From assembly GCA_038373885.1 (NCBI GenBank), contig JAWZYV010015814.1, positions 868,001-932,000 on the forward strand: a DNA stretch of 64,000 bases. The letters run 5' to 3'. The notes beneath the pieces are model-generated. The model had not been told where the DNA came from. It saw only the letters and a program-made list of their open reading frames with translations, and ran no database searches. The translations under genes and the position numbers were made by a program. Below are positions 1-11,771 of the stretch, piece by piece. Each line of letters opens with the position of its first letter. Position 1 is the stretch's first letter. Source of the DNA: Cheiracanthium punctorium (lineage: Eukaryota; Arthropoda; Arachnida; Araneae; Cheiracanthiidae).

Positions 1-163
1 TAGCCAAGGGGGGCTGGGGTGATAGGGGCTCATCCCCCCCCAATGAGGAATTTTTGCCATACAAATAGTATATTCTTCACTCCCTTATCACACACATGCA
101 TACATATATGTGAGTTGTAGTAGTCATAACTCCTCCCATGGAAAATTTCTGGCTACGCTACTG
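1..163. mobile_element. hAT-type MITE, family A (left end cut by window)
   Basis: Matches the internal sequence and right end of full copies at 47342-47504 and 57669-57855: G-run, ATGAGGAATTTTTGCCATAC, a TATACATATATGTGAG core, and the terminal GGCTACG..CTG. The left CAGGGGCG end lies outside the window. No coding capacity; hAT assignment rests on the 8-bp duplications of its relatives. Confidence 0.8.
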
Positions 164-972
164 CTTAATGGAATATCGGATAAAGGAATATCCCGCTCAT
201 TGTAATGAATTTTCTTGCGGTATCAAGCCATATTAGTTAGTCAATGTGATCCCCGGATAATGGAAAATCCCTCTTATTAGAATAAATTTTCTAGTCAATT
301 TGGCTATTCCATTACGCGGGTTCGACTGTATTTTAATTACCCTAATATGACATATTTAAGATCACCCACTTCTCCCAGGAGTCATTACGCTGTCTAAAAT
401 ACACTGACAGCACGTCCTCTGAAGAAAAAAAAAATACTCCAGACTATGTATGAGACAAAAGCGCTTTGGGGAACAATTAAAAAGGAAATAAATATATAAT
501 ACAGCATCCTACTTTAAAAAGAAAAAGAAATAATAATAATTGGAAGCTCATAAAATCTACCAGACTGATTTGTACACCTAAGAATTAGTCTATTTAAATA
601 AAGTCATTTCACTTTCTTCTTTTTAAAAATTGAATTACAGAGCTATTATCCGTACTCCTGCAGCATTAAGAGTAATGAAGGAAGTAATTACTGAAATTTT
701 TGCTTCGGACAGAGTGCTCATTAAATAACAACTCCGATAACGCAACGCAAAATATAAAGAAAGATTCTTCGAATGCTACACGGTCCCCCCGTTAATGCAG
801 TGGCACTAAGAGATACAGCCGTCAGCCGCACCATTTCGCCGAAAAGAGTTTTGGAATCTCTCCAACGAGAAAAGTATAGAAAATTTTTACCAGTTTTCTT
901 TCTCTTAATGTTACGAGAACTCCTTCGACAACATGGCGTAATGATCCAGGGGCGGTTCTTTTTTTTAAAGCT
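164..972. other. A+T-rich DNA without recognisable gene
   Basis: Low-complexity A+T-rich sequence with short homopolymer runs. The only open frames are short, overlap on both strands and have no recognised motif. I see nothing to annotate. Confidence 0.6.
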
Positions 973-1379
973 TTAACCCTTTGAGGCGCAACCCTTTTCC
1001 AATGCCGAAAAAAAGGGCAGCCGTTGCCATCGCTCGACTTAACTACCAGCAAGATGGCGGGCGATCGAAACGTTCATCGCGTGCCACAGATCTAGAGACC
1101 CTTTTCTGACGCAGCTGGCTGTGCCCGGCACAGTCAGCAGTCCATTTAATTACCAACAACATGGCTGTCGATCGATCGCCCATCTGCCGCCACAGACCTA
1201 AAGCTGTTTTTTGACACAGCTGGCTGCGCGGTCGCACAGCATGGTTAAATGGATCGATGGCAACGATTGCACGTTTTCAGCGTTAGGACCATTTAACTAT
1301 TTTTTTTTTTTGCGACTAGCAATGAAAGCGTTGAAATAAGGTGGTTTCACGAGGCAACCACCGCACGTGAAAGGGTTAA
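973..1379. mobile_element. piggyBac-type foldback MITE, mosaic (A end / C end)
   Basis: Bounded by TTAA at both sides. The left terminus reads TTAACCCTTTGAGGCGC (A end); the right, read inward, reads TTAACCCTTTCACGTGC (C end). TTAA duplications with CCCTTT termini are typical of piggyBac non-autonomous elements. The left half carries the CAAGATGGCGG / CATCGCGTGCCACAGATCT arm seen in other copies; the right half carries a second arm type (ATGGCTGTCGATCG, CCATCTGCCGCC). The two halves come from different subfamilies, so this copy is a recombinant or a nested insertion. No transposase is encoded. Confidence 0.8.
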
Positions 1380-1809
1380 CCTGTTCGCTCGCATCATGGA
1401 AAAGATGCAAAAGACCCTTTTTTGACGCAGCTGGCTGTGCGCGAGCACAGCCAGCTGTTGTCAAAAAAGGGTCTCTAGATCTGTGGCACGCGATGAACAT
1501 TTCGATCGTCCGCCATCTTGCTGGTCGTTAAGTCGAGCGATGGCAACGGCTGCCCTTTTTTTCAGCATTGGGCAATCTATCCAGCTCTTCTCGCATTCTT
1601 CCATTTTTCAGCAGATGTCAGTGCTGTTACAAATAATCGTGGCACTTTTTTTACGGTAAATGACGTGCTCAAAAGTAAAGGATTCTCGTGGAGCTATGTC
1701 ACCCGCAACTATTTTTATAGAAATCAAATCTATTCTTCGTGACTGGCAACAGTCCAAACGCCAGAGTTTGGTGTTAACAGAGCGGGAACATCGCGCGTGA
1801 AAGGGTTAA
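1376..1809. mobile_element. piggyBac-type foldback MITE, partial (B end)
   Basis: Follows the previous copy and ends in CGCGTGAAAGGGTTAA. It contains the central palindrome around GCTGTGCGCGAGCACAGC, one arm with CCGCCATCTTGCTGG, and the B-type subterminal region (CAGCAGATGTCAGTGC, AAAGTAAAGGATTCTCG, GACTGGCAACAGTC). The left arm is lost and replaced by a sequence (CGCTCGCATCATGG) that also flanks the copy at 39119. It has the same layout as the copies at 40917 and 54039 but lacks the A end. Confidence 0.75.
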
Positions 1810-4059
1810 AAAGAAGGGAATAAGCCACAAGTGAAGAAACGACTTCACGAACAATAGAAAATGAATGGTGCTGATTCGGGAAATATATTTTCCAGAAATG
1901 ATTGACATTTTGTTCATCTTTTGCAAAAATCTAAAATGATCTTTCGAAATTTATTGCAATGAATTTTAAAAGTCATTCATGTCACCACTAAGGCACACGA
2001 TCAAGAAGTTCGGAGCCCCCCATTTTGTTAGGAAAATCGAGCAGATAATAAGGAATAGAAGGCATTTTGGTAGCCTTAACTTGAGACACTTGTCTTGGCA
2101 GCTTACTTGTGGTAAGATCTCACGCTCATCCACTTGCACATTCAACTCTGCTTAGTTTTCTGTGGAGTATTTGTGGGCTCATTTCCGTTATACTTTTAAG
2201 TAAAAATGTTACAAAACTGCTCTGCATATGGATGCAATCTATGTTTTGTGAGAGGGTCTGGAATAGGATTTCAGAAGAAAATGTTTTCTTTCTTTCCTTT
2301 TGAAACATAGTTTTTATAGATGAAGAATATTTCAATTTATCCATATCCACTAAGACTTGGAGATATTATTACTTTTATTTTTTACGCTAAGAGGGTTTGC
2401 AATGCGTGTGCTGATTAGTCAATTCCGCTTGTCGTTTACATTTATCACTACGATAAAGTAGAAGTCTAGCCTCTCAGAGTATTTTCGTGCCACAAGTCAC
2501 AGAGTTTATCCTTGCTTCACAAATTTCAACGGGCTTTGAATGGCTATGGATGGTCTTTCTAGTACATTTCTAACTCTCTGGTTAGAAGACAGAAGAGAAA
2601 AAAAAAACAAACAACACAAAACACTGGTTTTTTGCGGAATCGGATTAGCTTCTTCATACTGTAGATACATTACCTGCATAGATGACAGTCGAAGCAGCGA
2701 TGGCGGAATTCTGAGAGGAAATTCTTGAAACGCTTTGAACGGATAACAGAGATAAAGAGAGATTTCAGAAAGCAGCCAGTCTCACGATTAGACAAGAATA
2801 ATGCTCTCTCCGCATGTTTAAGACGAGGTTTCATTTATATCATGGAAAGAAAACCGGTAAAATAATACCTGGTAAGAGCGTCTCAGGAAATTTAAAACCA
2901 AGTTAACCTGGTTAAGGCAGTATTTTGACGCGCGTTTTCTGATGAACAGCATCAGGTAGCTTTGCAGAAACAAGCATGGTTAAGTTTTACAAACTTTTGA
3001 GAAAAAAAAACTTTCGTGACATACTATCATATTAAAATTTTAATTATGACCAATAGAACGCCATTAAAATTTAATGCACAGTTTCTTAAGTTTAATTTAA
3101 CATTAAAAATATCCTGCCACTTATTTTCAACGAATTCCCGTATCCTTTGGATAACGTTCACGTTTTCGCTATTTCTCCCCACTTCTTTCCCCCCCTCATG
3201 TAGGTTCATGGGCGCCCATTCCCATGGGCAGGCAGGGGCCATGACACCCCTCAGGTCTCCGGAAAAATACATTTTTCAGTAATAATTTACGTACTATTAT
3301 AACGTAGATGTGATACAACACTATCAATAGTAGTAGCCAACAATTTAAGTGGATGTGGCTTAGCATACAAAACTGTTCTTGCAATTACATTTTCACAAAC
3401 AGTCCTATATATGGGCACCTGAGGGTAGGTTGCCCTGCAGTTTAAAAACCAACAGTTTAAGTGAGTATGGCTCAGCTTGCAAAATTCTTAATGCAATTAA
3501 ATCATGAAAGTACTTCACATTATTTTCAATCCTGTCCAGTTACCATTCTGTTTATTTTCCTTGGAACAAGAGGAACAGTTTTTGCATTGAGGACAACAAA
3601 AATAATCCACTGATAAACGAACACGAATAGCCGTTCTCGTCATAAAAATCTGTTGAGTAATTTTTATGTATGAGTAAGTTTTAGCGGCTAAAAAGGTTGA
3701 TATTAATGTATCTCTGTTATCGCCCCTAACAAAAACATTAAACATTCAAAATAAATAAGTAGCGTCATTAGTAATGTTTCGGAAAGAGGGAAATTTTTAA
3801 AATTTTTGATTGTTCGATGGTTTTAGAACCATCTAGATTAGGTGCCATGTTCAGAGAAATATGTGGTAGCCTTATGTTAACCCCCCCCCCCTAAAAAAAA
3901 ATCCTAGTCTCAAATTTTTAAAATATTAATCACAACCAGGTTTGAAAAGGGGTGGCTTAAACTTCTTCCACGTTTTAAACGCACGTCAAATATCTGAGAG
4001 TGAGAATTATCGTTAAAATGTCAAACATGTTTTTCGCAAGAAAATAATAAAACTTAGAT

Positions 4060-4098
<39 letters not shown>

Positions 4099-4708
4099 CT
4101 TTGAGCAAGCGAAAACACTCAGTTCCGACGGAGCATTCAAAGAGCCATTCCAGAAAGCGACACGGGTTACATAAGGGGGAATCTTGGCAGTCTCCGGTCA
4201 AGTGTTGGTAGATGTTATTGGGCTAAAGTCGTTATACTCAGTTCAAAAATCCACTAGATTTCCACTAAAATCCAAAATGCGAAGACAAGTCTCTAAATTT
4301 AACGACAGACCACCTATATCGAGAACACTGTCTTTTTTCAATGTTATAACAATGGGGAGAGCAGGTTAAATCTGTCTTCAAGATTAAAAATAAATAGTAA
4401 TAATGAAGGGTGGCCATCTTTGATAAAATTTCCCCGCCACACTTTCCGCCAACGTCCTCATGAAACTTTCCTGTATATGCGACCAAATGATCATGCCAAC
4501 CCGGGAAATATACGTAAGCGGATTCTGGATACACTTAAAAAAAAAAAAAAAAAAAAAAAAACCCGTAACTTTGTATATACACCAGAGATGACCAAATCGT
4601 GGAGCGTCGCATGATTTGAAGTGGCGGATTGCATCTTTGTGCATCTGTTTGGAGAAGACTTTTTAAATAATTTTGGGTCCGAAATACCTGTATTTTATTT
4701 CTTATAAT
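1810..4708. other. A+T-rich DNA without recognisable gene
   Basis: No exon, RNA gene or intact repeat recognised. It holds a (TA)n tract at about 4065-4096, a C-run followed by A-run near 3882-3900, a long A-run at about 4538-4560, and a short G+C-rich patch at 3205-3260 (CATGGGCGCCCATT) that resembles one end of a MITE but has no matching partner I could confirm. Confidence 0.5.
4065..4096. repeat. (TA)n microsatellite
   Basis: Uninterrupted AT dinucleotide run of about 32 bp, read directly. Confidence 0.95.
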
Positions 4709-5046
4709 TTATGATGTTTCGTCAAAGGGAATCATTTGTACGCTCAAAATGTCAATGTTTATGCACTCAAATGTCATCAAAACTCGATCTACCTCTGATC
4801 TCCTACCAAATATCCGAAAAAGTAATTCCAGAATTCTCTGCCTCAGAACATCAATTTCAATCTCAAGTTCACGCGTTCTTACTTTTCCTCCCCTCCACTG
4901 AAGCGGGGCCGTCGCTAAGCAACGGGCTTGCTCATGAGTTGCCACCGCTAAAAATGAGTTTATCAATGAGGCCTGTTTTCCCCATTTTCAGGGTTCTATT
5001 TTATTATTCTAAGTATTCTAAATATTATATTATTTTATTATTTTAG
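4709..5046. other. Overlapping open frames on both strands, unrecognised
   Basis: A plus frame of 111 codons and a minus frame of 85 codons overlap. The minus frame contains a charged stretch (TRELEIEIDVLRQRILELL) with helix or coiled-coil character; neither matches a family I recognise. A G+C-richer patch at about 4896-4945 contains GTCGCTAAGCAAC, which resembles an RFX X-box (two half sites, GTNRC and GYAAC). No convincing splice sites were found, so chance frames are the default explanation. Confidence 0.2.
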
Positions 5047-6027
5047 AACAGTTTTTTTTTATAGTTTTGTCGTACTAAAGAACTTTAGATGTAGGTAATC
5101 GTTTTGTGAATCTTACGCCGTTTTCTTTCATGAAAATTTATCCTAAAATTCGAACATTTTGCTCTGAATGTAAAGGTAAGTGAGCACTTTTATAATTTAT
5201 TTAGAAATTCTAAAAATATGTATGTAAATCATGTTTAGTGAATAATTACTCATGTGTTATTTATAAATAAATTATTTTAACCAGAAATCGTATTACTTGA
5301 GTAGTTTACTCTTGTAAATAAGCGTGACGTTGTGATACTAGTTAGACAATTGAATTTTGCCAGTTGAAAATGTTATTTATCAGTTAGATATGCCTTGCTT
5401 ATGTGATTCAGACTTACATCTGGTACAGTGCAGAAATAAAGTAAATTATAAATTATTGATTTTTGCCCGTTTATAGAAACTTCAAATAAAGTTAATATTT
5501 TGTACAAGCGTCCATTATGCTTGCTCAATTCCTAAGTTCGATTGAGAAAGCGACAAAAGAATAACATATAATAAATGAAATGTCTTTATTAAAGAATATT
5601 TAATTCGGGGATCGCGCTATAGAGCGTATTATATCAATTTTCTCCAATATACAGGATATCCCGAAAACACTAAAATGCGCTTTAGTACATCATTTGTTAA
5701 AGATTAATGTTGAATTGATTAAAATAACGTAGGAAATACGACTACGTTCATGAAATATTCATTATAAAAATGTCTTTCTCATTTGTGTATTTAGTTATTT
5801 TAAAAGTATATTAAATAATATCCACTTGTGAAACTAAAATAAGCAATCGTGAATCATGACAGTAAGCGCTACTTTCTTTTTCCTTCAAATTATATGCATC
5901 TATTTTCTTAATGTCAATATGTATCATAGCAAACAAATTAATCATGAGTTCGTGCTTGAATTAGTAACACAATTACTACTTAAAAACTACATTAAATAAC
6001 GTTTGAAAGAACTGGGAAGCTTAAGAA
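5047..6027. other. A+T-rich DNA without recognisable gene
   Basis: Very A+T-rich with no repeats or frames worth naming. ACAGGATATCCCGAAAA at about 5650 resembles one terminus of an arthropod transposon, but no partner end was found. Confidence 0.55.
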
Positions 6028-6348
6028 ATGCCTGATGTATACGTGAAGACATGCATCCGTAGGCCTCTTTGGATGGCTCATCAAAATACATGCGCAGGCC
6101 CGTTACTAATTGCGAAGGCCCCGACTGAAGCCTACCAACCAATACGCATATCCTCGAACTCTACCTGTGGAAGTAAGGAAGTGGAAAAGATGCTTGCAGA
6201 GCCCGACGAAGCCAACATGGGGGCCCGTGGCAGACATATGCCATCGGAGTTCCTTACTACATATATACCCATTCAATTTACAAAAATTAGAAATCCTAAG
6301 TTCCGGGCTTCCTACCTTGTGAAGGCTTGGAACATTTTTTGCAAGTAA
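6028..6348 (+). other. Unrecognised 106-codon frame in a G+C-richer patch
   Basis: An ATG-initiated frame of 106 codons runs through a patch visibly richer in G+C than its surroundings (GGCCCGTTACTAATTGCGAAGG). The protein has no motif I recognise. The opposite strand is also open over about 90 codons and contains a good acceptor-like tract (CTTCCTTACTTCCACAG) ending at 6165. The patch may be an exon, part of a decayed transposon, or chance. No function is proposed. Confidence 0.2.
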
Positions 6349-6453
6349 AGAAAAAGGACATTTGGTACCGCCCAACATGATTACCAGACATTCATCATTT
6401 TACTCAAAATGTTTTATTGCAACCGTTTTTTACAGCATATTATAATAACTTTT

Positions 6454-6790
6454 TTAGAGAATTGTTGAAGTATAGAGAGAGAGAAAGAAAATTTTCAACA
6501 AACAACACATTTCTTCAAAATACAGTAGGAACATTTCTTGATTTGGGGGTCCCAATACCTTAGTGAGGCTCTGAGTGCTTGAGTTGTATGGCTCATCTGA
6601 AGTCGTCTGTGAAATAAATGGCGAATAATATGCAAAAGGTTGACCACTCCTGGTATAGGTACATATGAAAGTGACCGGCCCACTGGAAAAATTTCCCGAC
6701 TTCCGTTGGGCATATCTTAGATTGTTCGCCAACGCGTAACAAGTGCGCAATGTCCGAACATGCTGTGGAGTAAAAACACCTTCCCATTTT
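6454..6790 (-). other. Unrecognised minus frame; one hAT-like terminus inside
   Basis: A 98-codon minus frame is open here, but the sequence around 6635-6653 read on the minus strand is CAGGAGTGGTCAACCTTTTG, which resembles a hAT/Charlie-type terminus. No second terminus was found. The frame is therefore more likely transposon-derived or chance than a gene. Confidence 0.2.
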
Positions 6791-6937
6791 TTGCCCTCTT
6801 AAAAGGCGGCAGTTTAAAAATGTGCCGAAGAGTTAACAATTGCGCGTAATCTCGAAAACAAATCTGTCAAAGATACAGATGAGTGCTGTAAGAAATCATC
6901 TCGCCTGAAGAGTAGAAAATGACAACAACCACTTAAC

Positions 6938-7108
6938 TAAATCCCATGCAAGTATTACGAGCCAGCGAACTTGGAATGCGGTTAAACTCCCGGAATATGC
7001 ATAACGTCACGCACGTTAGCAAAAATACACAAGCCACAGAATTCTTCGCTACAGTGACAGTTTTTGCGAGGACAATATATATTCTACGTTCCGAACCCGT
7101 TTCGCTTA
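6938..7108 (-). CDS. Possible internal exon with one hydrophobic segment
   Basis: On the minus strand an open frame of 106 codons spans 6933-7253. Within it, 171 bp can be bounded by an acceptor-like TTTTGTTAACAG at the high end and a donor-like TTTA/GTTAAGT at the low end, with matching phases. The translation has a charged lead-in (SETGSERRIY), a hydrophobic stretch of about 20 residues (VACVFLLTCVTLCIF), then REFNRIPSSLARNTCMGFS. A membrane helix followed by a basic loop and the start of a second segment recalls TM1-loop-TM2 of methuselah/adhesion-type receptors, but this is a weak likeness and no TM2 exon was found downstream. It lies on the same strand as the promoter-like block at 11.8 kb. 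The plus strand is also open over this interval (108 codons), so chance cannot be excluded. Confidence 0.25.
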
Positions 7109-7272
7109 CTGTTAACAAAATGTGGCAGGATCCTACAATGCCACATACCTGTACACAGCCTAAGATGATGATTAAGTTCAATAAGAAAGTTTTTATCTTT
7201 TTTTTTTTCATTAGTATAGCACAGCGAAGACAGTCGTTGGAACATTTTCCCACTGTATTTAATCTTTTATAA

Positions 7273-8110
7273 ATAATAATAAAATTATCTTTAATTAATA
7301 TGTATAGAATGCGGTATTGTTTTAATTATTCAAATTTTAATATTAATTCCAACGAAGAACTAGCATTATTATTATTATTATTATTTTTTTTTTGGCAGAA
7401 CCTGCTTGAGATTTTTTAAAAAGTGCATTAAAACATATTATCTCTCTATAAATAGACTAACTTCGAACGTAAACTAGCAATTTCGTACTCAGGATAAAGT
7501 AGATTTTTAAATAAATAATGAAAATTTAGTATTTAATTAAGTAAAATAATACAGAACAACTTCGTGTAAATGAAAGTTATTCAGCGTAAAGAAAGAACAC
7601 TAGTACTCAAATATAATAGTAAATGAATCCAAACACATCAGATTTATATACAGCGCTAAAAGAGTTAATTCTCATTTCCTTATTCGTGTAATTTTAACTT
7701 TTCGTGAAGCTCCAATCAGTTATTTATATTTCAGCTTTCACGCGTTAACATAATTTTAAATGTGAGATTTATAATATTAAACATATGCTGGTCAGGTAAA
7801 GCTTCTTAACTAAACAATAAGCTCACATCAGTTTGCTAAACAAACACATTCGTCTATTTGCAATGAAACATTTTGCAGTAATCATTTCAGGTAACATCAC
7901 ATTAACTCAGAAATATTAATAAAGAAAAACCAATCGGGACCCATTCTAATTTTACGCGACTTTGCGTACGCATTTGCTGTTTAATGAAATAACAGGCAAC
8001 TCAGTTTTTTTTTTTCCCTTTCCGGATTTGGTTTCGATTTCCGGTACCGAAAAACAGGGGGTTTCTCCGTTTCGCGCTGCGATGCGTTTCATGCATCAAG
8101 GACGCACAAA
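7273..8110. other. A+T-rich DNA without recognisable gene
   Basis: Contains a TTA-repeat followed by a T-run at about 7365-7395 and otherwise unique A+T-rich sequence. Nothing further is seen. Confidence 0.6.
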
Positions 8111-8214
8111 TAGTGAGTGAGGTGCCGTTCGAATGATTATTTATACTCGATTATTAGAATTCGAATACAACCAATAATCGATTAATCGAGCAGTGAATAT
8201 TCGGCATCATTACC

Positions 8215-8523
8215 TTTCGAATGGTATTCTCTATTTCACTATTCGAATAGCATTCTAGATGTAACTTTTCGAATTTTACTTTTCGAATGGTATTCTCGAT
8301 TTCCCTTTTCGAATGGTATTCTCGATTTCACTATTTGAATGGTATTCTCGATTTCATTTTTCGAATGGTATTCTCGATTTCCCAATTCGAATAGTATTCT
8401 CGATTTCACTATTCAAATAGTGTTCTGGATTTTACTATTCGAATAGTATCCTCGATTTCCCTTTCCGAATAGTATCCTCGATTTCACTATTCGAATAGTA
8501 TTCTCGATTTCACTATTCGAATA
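8215..8523. repeat. 26-bp minisatellite with TTCGAA core
   Basis: About 11-12 tandem copies of a 26-bp unit close to TTCGAATAGTATTCTCGATT plus TCACTA or TCCCTT. Copies differ by a few substitutions. Alternation of CACTA and CCCTT endings suggests a higher-order unit in part of the array. Each unit carries the TTCGAA palindrome of the surrounding transposon ends. Confidence 0.9.
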
Positions 8524-8665
8524 TTAATGGCGATATCCCTATTGGAATAGTATTCGAGATATCGAATACCACATGCTTGCTTCTCGAATACTATTTGCTG
8601 AGCGATCTAATGTGTTTTTACAAATAGGTTGGTTCCAATAAATTGGCAATTGAGCTTCTTAGAAT

Positions 8666-9151
8666 TTAACCCTTTAACGCGCGGTGTCTTCGCCGTGAGG
8701 ACACAAAACTTTGATGTTTTGACTGTTGTCAGTCACGAAGAATCAATTTGATTTCTACAAAAATACTTGAGGGTGACAGAATTACGTGAGAATCCTTTAC
8801 TTTTTAGCACATCATTTCCCGTAAAAAAAAAAAGGTCGATTATTTGTAAAGTTGTCAAGATTATTTTTAATAGCACTGGCATCTGCTGAAAACTGGAAGA
8901 ATACGTTGGAGATAACAATAGAAGAATAACGGGATAGACTTACTTCCCAATGCTGAAGAAAAGGCAGCTGTTGCCATCGCTCGATTTAACTACCAGTGCG
9001 CGCACAGCCAGCTGTGTCAAAAAAAAAAAAAATGATCTCTAGATCTGTGGCACGCGATGAACGATTCGATCGACCGCCATGCTTACTGGTAGTTAAATCG
9101 AGCAATGGCGATCTTCAGCATTGGGAAATGGTTGAGCTTCAAAGAGTTTAA
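8666..9151. mobile_element. piggyBac-type foldback MITE (B end / A end)
   Basis: TTAACCCTTTAACGCGCGGTG at the left (B end), TTCAAAGAGTTTAA at the right (decayed A end). Contains B-type subterminal sequence (GTTTTGACTGTTGTCAGTC), and a reduced palindrome (TGCGCGCACAGCCAGCTGTG, GATCTGTGGCACGCGATGAA). Inserted inside the hAT-like element 8111-9402, so it is younger than that element. Confidence 0.85.
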
Positions 9152-9402
9152 TGGAAGGGTCCGTTGGCGGATTTGAATGCAAGCAGCTCTGATTAAAATC
9201 CCAGGCCTCCGGTATAAGGAAAAGAAATATCGAATATTAATCGAACAGTATTCGTCGTTTCACTGTTCGAAATTTCGAATGCCATGCACCATTCGAATGC
9301 TATGTGTTGAGCGTTTCGAATGGATTTTTCGAAATCTACTATGTCGAATGCATTTAATAATCGATTAATTCGAATAGTTTCATTCACTCATGCCCATCAC
9401 TA

Positions 9403-9926
9403 TGCAGAGATAGAGGGCGACAGGTAAGTGCACGACCTATGTAAGTATTACACAAGTAGGAATGCCAAAAGCATGGAAACAGTAATAATGTACACCAAAA
9501 ATCAGAAATGCGGAACCCATCGATTATAAAACACGTTCGAAAAGTTCTGTTTGCGCATATACTGCTGTGTAACGAGTAGATAATCCCCTTTGCTCATTTC
9601 CTGGAAAGAATGCCGGTACCGAATAAAGTTTTCGATTGCAAGAATGTTATATTAAGACCTCTAGAAAGTCTGCACATCTAAGATTGCCACGTAGTATTAG
9701 TAAAGAGCAAAGATAAATCTGAATTATAAAATGTGTGCTACATTTATTTTAGGATATGTATTTATTTAATTATTATGAAATAGATATTTATTTAACTATC
9801 ACTAACGGGAACAGCAGAAAAAAAAATTTCGTTTTAAATAGAAAAATGGAGGACGGCATACTTAAAAAAGATACTTTGAAAGAGCGCGTGGAAAAATATT
9901 TTTATAATGAAATATGACAAATGTAC

Positions 9927-9975
<49 letters not shown>

Positions 9976-11481
9976 GAAAGTTAAACGAAAAATAGAAATG
10001 GTGTAAAAATTACAAAAACTAAGTATAGTAAAAGTGTATCAAATTTTTATAAATGTCCAGGACAAGATTTGAATTTTGCGCCCCTAAGACTTTTTCTTGC
10101 TTAATGTTATACAAGAAAAGTCAGCGAAGTGCACCGATGTAACGCGAGAACGCATTAGAACCCCTTAGAAAGTCCTCTAACCAAGACATTCCCCATCTTC
10201 GGCAGATCATCCATGCGTAGCGTTGCCATAAACACACGCACAAAAAAAAAAAAAAAAAAACCCACAACAAAGTGTGTTACAACACAAACAAAACAAAACA
10301 ACTGAGGTTTCTTTCCTTCCCGGCAGCCGCCCACCTGGCCAGCACCTATCTATGGCATTAGCTACCAAGATTTATTGGATGAATGCTGAAAAATCTGTTG
10401 GAAAAATCTTATTTAAAAATAACACATTTCGTAGGAAAGATTAAATTACAGTATAAATATTTAAAATTTCGAATAGCCTTCCTATTTAGACATTTAAAAT
10501 ATCAAGTGGTTTAAAAATGCAGTTTGAATCAAAGAATTTACATCCAAAAATCATTTTTATTAATTATTCAAATGTACGTTAAGAGGACTAAGCTAGTTTC
10601 GGCATCTTTTTCAAAAACTTTTAATTATTTAGCTTTAGCAAACTGGCGAAATATTCGACGGAGTCGACGGGAGTAGTCGCGGCCAATTTATAATTAAACA
10701 TGAGTAAAAAGTTAAAGGGTATTACATTAAGTTTTTATAAATTACATAAAAATATATCTGTAGTAGATTAATGTAAGATAGAATAAGGAATTGTATATAA
10801 CAAGTATATTGTACAAAAAATATGTGACAATTTATGTATTTTTCTTCCCTAAAAAATATCTGTGTACAGTTTTTTTTTCTTTCCTGGAGCATTTGGACTG
10901 CAATACTATTTAAGAAATAACTGATTGTGATTATTATTATTACAGAAGAAGATAAAGTCAGTGGCGATTGGTTTTCGAAAATATGCGGTGTTTACTAAAG
11001 TTTTCAACATTTTGTTAAAAAGCAATTATTATCAGAAACTTAGCTGGAACTTAAAAAAAATTTGTTTGAACGTTTAATAAAATTCCAGAACACAATATAG
11101 AAATATTAATTGCCGTCATTTTCTTTTATAGCGTATATTATAAATGCAGAAAAAATTAAAAGCAACACACACACATATACACTATATTAAGAAAAGATAA
11201 AAATTACCTTTTTTTTTAAAAGATGAATACAATAAATAAAATAAATAATCCTCTGAGTGGCACAACTTGAAGAGTACACTGCCACAAAAAATCCAGGTGT
11301 TAAGAAACTTTTTGGTAAAAATTATTTCGTTTCATTTCACTGTCACTAACTGGAGAGTAATTTCACCTCACAAAAGAGTATACTTTTTTTTTTTTTTTTT
11401 TTAAATTAACAGAAGTTGACTTGTAGTCATTAAATTTGCAAGCTCTGTGCGAACTTGACGATTAACACTACCCTGCGACTT
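9403..11481. other. A+T-rich DNA without recognisable gene
   Basis: Holds A-runs at 9928-9972 and 10242-10260, a short CA-rich run near 11165 and a T-run near 11383. The stretch 10060-10370 is a little richer in G+C but has no frame or motif I recognise. If the 11.8-kb promoter is real, this would be first-intron DNA of a minus-strand gene. Confidence 0.5.
9928..9972. repeat. Poly-A tract, 45 bp
   Basis: Uninterrupted A-run of about 45 bases, read directly. It could be the tail of an old retroposed sequence on the plus strand; no source gene or flanking duplication is recognisable. Confidence 0.9.
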
Positions 11482-11771
11482 CTTATTTATTTATGTTTTT
11501 TTATTCCACGTACGCGGAATATGGCTTGACAGACATAAACACTGTAGCGAGCGCGCACACACAAAGTATCAATCCCATGCATTAATCCTGTTGCACAAGA
11601 AACACAAAACAGCACAAACCGCACGTCATCCCGGCGGACGAGTGCACGCGTTAGATAGACACTTAACCATCTCGTCAACTACTAATAGTTTAATTTTTTT
11701 TTTTTTTTCTCGTGTATTTCGGAATCTCGATTACTATTACCAGTACATGTCCTTGGCTGCGGGTTACTCAC

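Larger units (their letters stand above)
8111..9402. mobile_element. hAT-like element rich in TTCGAA, interrupted
   Basis: The left end (TAGTGAGTGAGGTGCCGTTC) and the right end read inward (TAGTGATGGGCATGAGTG) are imperfect inverted termini; subterminal regions on both sides carry ATTCGAATA / AATCGATTAA palindromes. The body contains a 26-bp minisatellite and a complete piggyBac-type MITE. Flanking 8-mers (CGCACAAA and TGCAGAGA) match at only 5 of 8 positions, so the boundary is uncertain. No transposase frame. Confidence 0.5.

Noticed and set aside
4905..4920. RFX X-box marking a ciliary gene promoter
   Set aside because: A single 13-bp motif match with no nearby start, exon or CpG island; expected by chance in 64 kb.
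6106..6164. Terminal exon after acceptor CTTCCTTACTTCCACAG (minus)
   Set aside because: Good acceptor, but only 18 open codons follow and nothing supports the reading.
8215..8523. CRISPR array
   Set aside because: Units are contiguous 26-mers without unique spacers, in a eukaryotic transposon context.
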